Source: Chloroflexota bacterium
Lineage (GTDB): Bacteria > Chloroflexota > Anaerolineae > Aggregatilineales > UBA3940
NCBI GenBank assembly: GCA_011051745.1
Contig: DRKO01000120.1
Location: 1 to 10,366 of the forward strand
Direction of reading: 5' to 3'
Length of the DNA stretch: 10,366 nt
Below, piece by piece: positions 6,454 to 10,366 of the stretch. Position numbers and translations under genes: made by a program. Numbering within the stretch: position 1 is the first letter of the stretch; each line of letters starts with the position of its first letter. Below the pieces are notes generated by a model, which was not told the origin of the DNA, ran no database searches, and saw only the letters and a list, made by a program, of their open reading frames with translations.

Positions 6454-7286
6454 GCGAAGCACCCTACATCTCCGTAAACGATCTGGTCTTTCGCTACCCT
6501 GACGGGACGCTTGCGCTGGATAAGATCAACCTCAAGATTTACGATGGGGACCTGATGGCCCTGATCGGGCAGAACGGATCGGGCAAGACGACGCTCTCAA
6601 AGTGCCTCAACGGCCTGCTCAAGCCGACCGAAGGCTCGATCATCGTGGACGGGCTGGACACCCGCCATACGTCCATCACCAGCATGGCAAAGCGCGTGGG
6701 ATACGTGTTCCAGAACCCCGACCATCAGCTCTTCAACAGCTCGGTCTGGAGCGAAGTGGCCTACGGGCCGCGCAACATCCAGCTTCCGCCGGAGGAGATC
6801 AAAGAGCGGGTGCAGGAGGCGCTGGACGTCGTCCGTATGCCGAGCCGGTACTATGAGGAGCATCCCTTCTTCCTCCCCAAGGGGCTGCGACAGAGGGTCG
6901 CCATCGCCTCCATTCTGGCCCTGCGCCCCAAGGCGATCATCGTTGACGAACCCACGACGGGGCAGGATATCAAGCAATCGCGCGAGATCATGGAGTTTCT
7001 GGTTGATCTCCATGAGCAGCAGGGGCATATCATCATCATCATCACCCACGATATGCCGATTGTCGCCCGTTATGCCCGGCGCGTGGTGGCGATGGGACAG
7101 GGGCACATTCTGGCCGATGGCCCGACCGCCGAAGTGTTCGCCCAGCCGGAGGCGCTGGCGAAGACTTTCGTGGAGCCTCCGCAGATCACCCAGCTTGCCC
7201 AGCGCTGCGCCGATCTGGGGTTCAGCCCGCGCACGCTGACCGTCGAAGAGATGATGGAGCAGACCCGGCAAATCCTGAACAAGTGA
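6450..7286 (+). CDS. ecfA2: ECF transporter ATPase subunit, second (EcfA2-like)
   Basis: This is the second ABC ATPase of the module, 278 residues, predicted to form a heterodimer with the preceding subunit. It shows Walker A GQNGSGKTT (40-48), a normal Q-loop FQNPDHQ (Q88), Walker B AIIVDEP (162-168) with Glu167, the H-loop ITHD (H200) and a C-terminal tail of about 50 residues. The ABC signature is degenerate: FLPKGLRQRVAIAS (141-154) stands where LSGGQxQRVAIA is expected, so the Ser, the first signature Gly and the Gln are lost. The GTG start overlaps the upstream TGA by 4 nt (GTGA, 6450-6453) and follows AAAGGAG at 6438-6444, so it is translationally coupled. A run of five ATC codons (7029-7043) encodes the Walker-strand isoleucines before the H-loop. 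A strong terminator lies 45 nt downstream. Confidence 0.92.
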   Translation: MSEAPYISVNDLVFRYPDGTLALDKINLKIYDGDLMALIGQNGSGKTTLSKCLNGLLKPTEGSIIVDGLDTRHTSITSMAKRVGYVFQNPDHQLFNSSVWSEVAYGPRNIQLPPEEIKERVQEALDVVRMPSRYYEEHPFFLPKGLRQRVAIASILALRPKAIIVDEPTTGQDIKQSREIMEFLVDLHEQQGHIIIIITHDMPIVARYARRVVAMGQGHILADGPTAEVFAQPEALAKTFVEPPQITQLAQRCADLGFSPRTLTVEEMMEQTRQILNK

Positions 7287-7330
7287 GCATCGGGCCATGT
7301 GTACGTGTCACAGCGAACTCCCCGCTACCG

Positions 7331-7377
7331 AGATAAAGACAACCCCCGCGCCCCGAGGGACGGGGGCTGTTTTATCT
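7331..7377 (+). terminator. Intrinsic terminator of the ECF operon
   Basis: A long stem pairs AGATAAA (7331-7337) with TTTATCT (7371-7377) and CCCCCG (7343-7348) with CGGGGG (7361-7366), plus an ACA/TGT step between them. The GC core is followed by CTGTTTTATC. Its place just after the last ATPase gene and before the glyA promoter fits transcript termination. The A/T-rich outer stem may also let it act in the other direction. Confidence 0.8.
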
Positions 7378-7401
7378 CAGAGCTCCTTTAGTGAAAACCG
7401 G

Positions 7402-7432
7402 GAAGGGAGAAACTCATTGCTACTCTCCCTTC
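7402..7432 (+). repeat. 9-bp perfect inverted repeat embracing the glyA -35 box
   Basis: GAAGGGAGA (7402-7410) and TCTCCCTTC (7424-7432) are exact reverse complements separated by 13 nt. The predicted -35 hexamer of glyA (7417-7422) lies in the spacer and the right arm lies between the -35 and -10 boxes. No T-run follows, so this looks more like an operator or a DNA-level element than a terminator. Confidence 0.55.
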
Positions 7433-7445
7433 TCAGGAGTAGAAT
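7417..7445 (+). promoter_or_regulatory. Predicted sigma-A-type promoter of glyA
   Basis: TTGCTA (7417-7422, 4/6) and TAGAAT (7440-7445, 5/6) are 17 bp apart. Transcription would start near 7452, leaving a leader of about 39 nt that contains the ribosome binding site GGAGA (7476-7480), 10 nt before the ATG. Confidence 0.55.
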
Positions 7446-7490
7446 TAATGATCCCACACTACAGACTGAGTAACTGGAGATAAACTGACT

Positions 7491-8789
7491 ATGCAAGATA
7501 CAACATCATCCCCCCTCGCCCCGGATTATGGCGAGACCCCCGGCGTCCAGTATCTGGCGCCCATCCGCGAGGTTGACCCGGATATCTACGAGGCCATCCT
7601 GGCCGAAACCCGACGCCAGCAGACCGGCATCGAGTTAATCCCCTCAGAAAACTACGTCAGCCGGGCCGTATTGAGCGCCATCGGCACCGTTTTCACCAAC
7701 AAATACTCCGAAGGGTACGCGGGTAAGCGTTATTACGGTGGTAACGAGAATGTGGACATTATCGAAACGCTGGCTATCGAGCGCGCCAAGCAGCTCTTCG
7801 GGGCCGAGCACGCCAACGTGCAGCCGTATTCCGGCTCACCGGCGAATATGGCCGTCTACTACGGCCTGCTGGAGCCGGGCGACACCGTCATGGGGCTTGC
7901 CCTCCCCGATGGCGGCCACCTGACGCACGGCTGGAAAGTCAACTTCTCCGCCCACTTCTTTAACTCCGTACAGTATCCCGTCAACCCGGAAACCGGCCTG
8001 CTGGACTATGATGTCGTCTGGGAGCTCGCCAGAGAGCACAAACCCAAGCTGATCTGGGCAGGCGCGACGGCTTACCCCCGCGTCCTCGAGTTCGATAAGT
8101 TCGCCCAGATCGCCGAGGATGTCGGCGCTTACTTCGCCGCCGACATCGCCCACATCTCCGGTCTGGTCGCGACGGGCCTGCACCCCGACCCCGTACCTTA
8201 CGCCGATGCCGTGACGATGACGACGCACAAGATGCTGCGTGGCCCGCGCGGGGCGATGATTCTGACCAAGGAAGAGCATGCCCGCGCGATCGATCGCGCG
8301 GTGTTCCCCGGCCTGCAGGGCGGCCCGCACGACCATGTGACGGCGGCCATTGCTGTTTGCCTGAAGGAGGCCAGCAAAGAGGAGTACGTCGAATACTGTA
8401 ATCAGATCGTCCGCAACGCCAAGGCGCTCGCCGAGGCGCTCATCGAGCGGGGCTTTGAGCTGGTCAGCGGTGGGACCGACAACCACCTGATGCTGGTTGA
8501 CCTGACCAACAAGGGCGTGCCGGGCAAGGTCGCCCAGAAGGCGCTGGACAGGGCCGGAATCACCCTCAACGCGAACATGGTTCCCGGCGACAAGCGCTCC
8601 GCCTTCGATCCCTCCGGTATCCGGCTGGGCACACCGGCAGTCACCACACGCGGCTTTAAGGAAGACGAGATGCGCAAGATCGCCGGCTGGCTGGCGGATG
8701 TGATCGAGAACATCGAGGACAAGGCAACCATCGAGCGGGTGCGCCACGAAGTCGAGGAAGTGTGCGAGCAGTTCCCGCTGTGGTACTGA
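7491..8789 (+). CDS. glyA: Serine hydroxymethyltransferase
   Basis: This PLP enzyme interconverts serine plus tetrahydrofolate with glycine plus 5,10-methylene-tetrahydrofolate, the main source of one-carbon units; it is cytosolic. The 432 residues match the family length. Family motifs in order: IELIPSENYVS (47-57), YSEGYAGKRYYGG (72-84), the loop PYSGSPANMAVYYGLL (112-127), ADIAHISGLV (217-226, with D218 contacting the PLP ring and H221), and the cofactor Lys K247 in TMTTHKMLRGPRG. GLQGGPH (274-280) and SGIRLGTPAVTTRGF (375-389, with the substrate-carboxylate Arg) follow. The ATG start has GGAGA 10 nt upstream. It is a single-gene transcript with its own promoter and terminator. The extra N-terminal 20 residues before the conserved core are mildly long. 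A 20-nt perfect palindrome lies inside the gene. Confidence 0.97.
   Translation: MQDTTSSPLAPDYGETPGVQYLAPIREVDPDIYEAILAETRRQQTGIELIPSENYVSRAVLSAIGTVFTNKYSEGYAGKRYYGGNENVDIIETLAIERAKQLFGAEHANVQPYSGSPANMAVYYGLLEPGDTVMGLALPDGGHLTHGWKVNFSAHFFNSVQYPVNPETGLLDYDVVWELAREHKPKLIWAGATAYPRVLEFDKFAQIAEDVGAYFAADIAHISGLVATGLHPDPVPYADAVTMTTHKMLRGPRGAMILTKEEHARAIDRAVFPGLQGGPHDHVTAAIAVCLKEASKEEYVEYCNQIVRNAKALAEALIERGFELVSGGTDNHLMLVDLTNKGVPGKVAQKALDRAGITLNANMVPGDKRSAFDPSGIRLGTPAVTTRGFKEDEMRKIAGWLADVIENIEDKATIERVRHEVEEVCEQFPLWY
8282..8301. repeat. 20-nt perfect palindrome inside glyA
   Basis: The ten bases CCGCGCGATC (8282-8291) are followed directly by their exact reverse complement (8292-8301), with no spacer. 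It spans codons for ARAIDRAV in glyA. It may be chance in GC-rich coding DNA. Confidence 0.7.
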
Positions 8790-8799
8790 CAGGCTGACG

Positions 8800-8830
8800 G
8801 GCGGGAGCCTCTCTCCCGCCTATTCTTTCC
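8800..8830 (+). terminator. Intrinsic terminator of glyA
   Basis: GGCGGGAG (8800-8807) and CTCCCGCC (8813-8820) form a perfect 8-bp stem with a 5-nt loop, followed by TATTCTTTCC, 10 nt after the glyA stop codon. The right arm touches the stop codon of the convergent maf gene (8820-8822). Read on the minus strand, no T-run follows, so it probably ends only the glyA transcript. Confidence 0.7.
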
Positions 8831-9521
8831 CCGCCAGAATGGACCGGTAGACCGGACAGGCATAACCAAGATGGGCCTGACAGGCTTCCGGGACATTCCG
8901 GCGGGGGATCACGCCCGACTCACGCAGCATCCGCACAACGTGACACAGGGGCAGCCCCATCACACTGGCGAAGCAGTGGGTCATCTCCCGAACGGGGTTG
9001 AAGCCGTCATGCTGGATGGCATAGGCCCCCGCCTTGTCGAACGGATCGCCGGTGGCGACGTAGGCCTCAATCTCCGCATCGGTGTAGGAGCGCATCGTCA
9101 CGGGGCTTTTGACCAGCACCGAATGCGGCTCTGAGCGGCGAGGGCCCAGCAGCGTCACCGCCGTGTAAACGTGGTGCGTCCGCCCCCGCAGGCGGCGCAG
9201 GATCGCCCGCGCTTCGTCTGCGTCACGCGGCTTCTGGAGCACATCGTCCCCATCCACCACAATTGTATCGGCGGCCAGAATCAGAGCGGACGTGCCAGCC
9301 CGCGCCAGGGCCGCCCGAGCCTTTTCACGGCTCAGGCGGCAGGCGTATTCATCGGGTGACTCGCCGGGCTGGCGCTGTTCATCCGTCTCTGTGATCACCA
9401 CACGGAAAGGCAGACCGAGCAGCCTTAAAAGCTCCCGGCGGCGCGGTGATGCTGAAGCCAGTATAAGTTCTTCGGGGAGGGGTTTTACCTCAGTGGTGGT
9501 GTCCCCCCGGCTCGTGGGCAT
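8820..9521 (-). CDS. maf: Maf family nucleoside-triphosphate pyrophosphatase
   Basis: Maf proteins hydrolyse nucleoside triphosphates (dTTP/UTP or modified bases, depending on subgroup) to monophosphates and are thought to clean non-canonical nucleotides or restrain septation. Visible motifs: LILASASPRRRELL (19-32), ETDEQRQPGESP (45-56), REKARAAL near 65-72, the catalytic AADTIV (84-88, D85), KPRDADEARAIL (97-108), DKAGAYAIQ (162-170) and SVMGLPLCHV (186-195). The 233 residues exceed the usual 190-210; the surplus is a 14-18 residue N-terminal lead and a C-terminal tail of about 30 residues with C-x2-H-x4-C (C214, H217, C222). The ATG at 9521 lies inside the upstream slyD-like gene (32-bp overlap). 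No other start exists before the conserved SxSPRR motif, so the overlap is real. Substrate subgroup not assigned. Confidence 0.92.
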   Translation of the reverse strand: MPTSRGDTTTEVKPLPEELILASASPRRRELLRLLGLPFRVVITETDEQRQPGESPDEYACRLSREKARAALARAGTSALILAADTIVVDGDDVLQKPRDADEARAILRRLRGRTHHVYTAVTLLGPRRSEPHSVLVKSPVTMRSYTDAEIEAYVATGDPFDKAGAYAIQHDGFNPVREMTHCFASVMGLPLCHVVRMLRESGVIPRRNVPEACQAHLGYACPVYRSILAGKE

Positions 9522-9987
9522 GGCCGTGTGCCAGTTCCTCTTCGGTGGCCGCCCGCAGGCCGGTGACCGTGATGTCGAAGACCAGACGCTTCCCGGCCAT
9601 CGGATGGTTGAAATCCAGAGTGATGGTCTTCTCGTCTACCGCCGAGATTCGGGCAATGTACTGGTTGCCCGACTCATCGCGCACCGAGAGCATCTTCCCG
9701 ACCTCGACTTCCAGCCCCGGCGGAAGGTCTGTCCGGTTGACCCGATCCACGTCCTCCGGATCGTACTCGCCGTATGCGTCGGCGGGCTCCACGACAAAGG
9801 TCTTCTGAGCGCCGACCGTCAGGCCCTCAAGCTGGCGCTCCAGGCCGGGGATGAGATTGCCATGCCCGTGCAGATACACGAGGGGGTTGTCAGGGGAGCT
9901 TTCTTCAACCAGCGTACCATCTTCCAACTTCAGCGCGTACTGTAACGTCACAACCGTGTCTTTTTCGATTTTCTCAGGGGTCGTCAT
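9490..9987 (-). CDS. slyD: FKBP-type peptidyl-prolyl cis-trans isomerase, SlyD-like
   Basis: SlyD-type proteins catalyse prolyl isomerisation, act as cytosolic folding chaperones and often bind nickel through a His-rich tail. The 165 residues show the split FKBP domain: VVTLQYALKLEDGTLVEES at the start, then LIPGLERQLEGLTVGAQKTFVVEP leading into AYGEYDPEDV. The insert-in-flap chaperone domain follows, with VEVGKMLSVRDESG, and FKBP resumes with TLDFNHPMAGKRLVFDITV. The tail HGHAHEPGGHHH carries six His, a short version of the E. coli metal-binding tail. There is no signal peptide, so it is cytosolic. The ATG start has AGGA (9996-9999 in + coordinates), 8 nt spacing. It is the first gene of a transcript that continues into maf. 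Family certain; the metal role is inferred from the tail. Confidence 0.95.
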   Translation of the reverse strand: MTTPEKIEKDTVVTLQYALKLEDGTLVEESSPDNPLVYLHGHGNLIPGLERQLEGLTVGAQKTFVVEPADAYGEYDPEDVDRVNRTDLPPGLEVEVGKMLSVRDESGNQYIARISAVDEKTITLDFNHPMAGKRLVFDITVTGLRAATEEELAHGHAHEPGGHHH

Positions 9988-10062
9988 AAGTCTTTTCCTA
10001 TCTTGCCTGTTCCCTGCTGGCGGTTCCTGTCGGACGCCCGCCAGATGCTAATTAACGAAGAG

Positions 10063-10091
10063 AGTATAGTCCAGAAACGGAACCGTATCAA
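10063..10091 (-). promoter_or_regulatory. Predicted sigma-A-type promoter of the slyD-maf operon
   Basis: On the minus strand TTGATA (+ coordinates 10086-10091, 5/6) and TATACT (10063-10068, 5/6) are separated by 17 bp. This is one of the best promoter matches in the window. Transcription would start near 10056, giving a leader of about 69 nt with a clear ribosome binding site. Confidence 0.65.
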
Positions 10092-10130
10092 AAAATCGTG
10101 GGCCGGGCCTCTGAACGGGGGCGGCGAGCC

Positions 10131-10149
10131 CTGACCTGAAGCAGGTCGG
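10131..10149. repeat. Inverted repeat just upstream of the right-edge promoter
   Basis: GACCTG (10133-10138) and CAGGTC (10142-10147) form a perfect 6-bp stem around AAG, extended by a T:G and a C:G pair. It ends about 3-5 nt before the -35 box of the right-edge gene and lies between two divergent promoters, so it could bind a regulator. Confidence 0.4.
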
Positions 10150-10151
10150 TA

Positions 10152-10181
10152 TTGACACCGAACGCCGGTGTGCGGTACAAA
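10152..10181 (+). promoter_or_regulatory. Predicted promoter giving a leaderless mRNA for the right-edge gene
   Basis: A perfect -35 TTGACA (10152-10157) is followed after 18 bp by TACAAA (10176-10181, 4/6). The expected start of transcription, about 7 nt further, falls at the ATG (10189). No Shine-Dalgarno sequence precedes that ATG. The -10 box also overlaps a 5-bp inverted repeat, GCGGT/ACCGC (10172-10176/10181-10185). Confidence 0.5.
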
Positions 10182-10188
10182 CCGCCTC

Positions 10189-10366
10189 ATGTCACGCAAG
10201 CGATTTATCTTCAGCGCCACGCTGATCGTCCTCATGGCGGCGATCCTGCGCTTACACGCCCTGACGGATATCCCGCCCGGCCTTCACTTCGACGAGGCAG
10301 CCAACGGCGTCATCGTGCGCAGCATCGCCTTTGAGGGCTACCGACCGCTTTTCATCCCCTCGTTTA
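10189..10366 (+). CDS. GT-C type membrane glycosyltransferase (PMT/ArnT-like), N-terminal part
   Basis: Only the first 59 residues are inside the window. They begin MSRKRFIFSATLIVLMAAIL, a positive N-terminus and a single hydrophobic helix (about 7-20), followed by the extracytoplasmic loop IPPGLHFDEAANG with an acidic pair D35-E36. This layout, one helix then an FDEA-type loop, is typical of GT-C glycosyltransferases that use polyprenyl-phosphate sugars, where the Asp of this first loop is catalytic. Thus this gene shows the part that the left-edge relative lacks. There is no ribosome binding site before the ATG, and the promoter position fits a leaderless transcript. It is transcribed divergently from slyD. 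Being cut by the window edge, its length and subgroup are unknown. Confidence 0.75.
   Translation, partial: MSRKRFIFSATLIVLMAAILRLHALTDIPPGLHFDEAANGVIVRSIAFEGYRPLFIPSF

Noticed and set aside
7029..7043. (ATC)5 microsatellite in ecfA2 as a phase-variation tract
   Set aside because: It is short and a trinucleotide, so slippage would not shift the frame. It encodes the normal hydrophobic strand before the H-loop His.
7417..8789. Idea that the ECF substrate is a folate because glyA lies next to it
   Set aside because: glyA is separated by a strong terminator and has its own promoter, and the S component shows no recognisable FolT features. Adjacency alone does not support it.
8800..8820. Bidirectional terminator serving both glyA and maf
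   Set aside because: On the minus strand the hairpin is followed by CGTCAGCCTG with no T-run, so only the glyA direction is supported.
1..10366. Mobile element, CRISPR array, tRNA or rRNA
   Set aside because: No transposase or integrase motif, no regularly spaced repeats, and no tRNA or rRNA signature was seen on either strand.

Overview
The window is GC-rich and densely coded, with GTG and TTG starts used next to ATG. Gene content and protein style (a dedicated ECF transporter, GT-C membrane glycosyltransferases at both edges, a SlyD-type FKBP, a Maf protein with a long C-terminal tail) suggest a bacterium of the Chloroflexota, perhaps Anaerolineae-like. This is a judgement from sequence style, since no rRNA or other phylogenetic marker is present. 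No tRNA, rRNA, CRISPR array, insertion sequence or phage gene was seen, so this looks like chromosomal backbone with a transport operon in the middle.

Region 1 (1-3708, + strand): the C-terminal part of a polytopic GT-C / DUF2142-like glycosyltransferase, a 112-residue protein of unknown function 15 nt behind it, then a promoter, a GT4-family (GT-B fold) glycosyltransferase starting at TTG, and the DNA polymerase III delta-prime subunit gene (holB), whose longest reading overlaps the GT4 stop codon.

Region 2 (3709-7377, + strand): a 290-nt non-coding leader rich in inverted repeats precedes a four-gene ECF-type ABC transporter: a substrate-binding membrane (S) component, EcfT and two EcfA-type ATPases. 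An intrinsic-terminator-like hairpin lies between S and T, and a second strong terminator closes the operon. The substrate is not identifiable from sequence. The two ATPases are asymmetric: the Q-loop Gln is lost in the first and the LSGGQ signature is lost in the second. In an ABC heterodimer these defects fall in the same composite ATP site, so one degenerate and one canonical site are predicted.

Region 3 (7378-8822, + strand): glyA (serine hydroxymethyltransferase) with its own sigma-A-like promoter, whose -35 box sits in the loop of a 9-bp inverted repeat, and its own terminator.

Region 4 (8820-10091, - strand): a two-gene operon transcribed from right to left, slyD-like FKBP prolyl isomerase then a Maf nucleotide pyrophosphatase, overlapping by 32 bp and driven by a good promoter near 10063-10091. 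Divergently, at the right edge, a second GT-C glycosyltransferase begins at 10189 behind a promoter that would give a leaderless mRNA.

The most distinctive item is the ECF module: unassigned S component, structured leader, internal terminator and paired ATPase-site degeneracy. The rest is mostly housekeeping.
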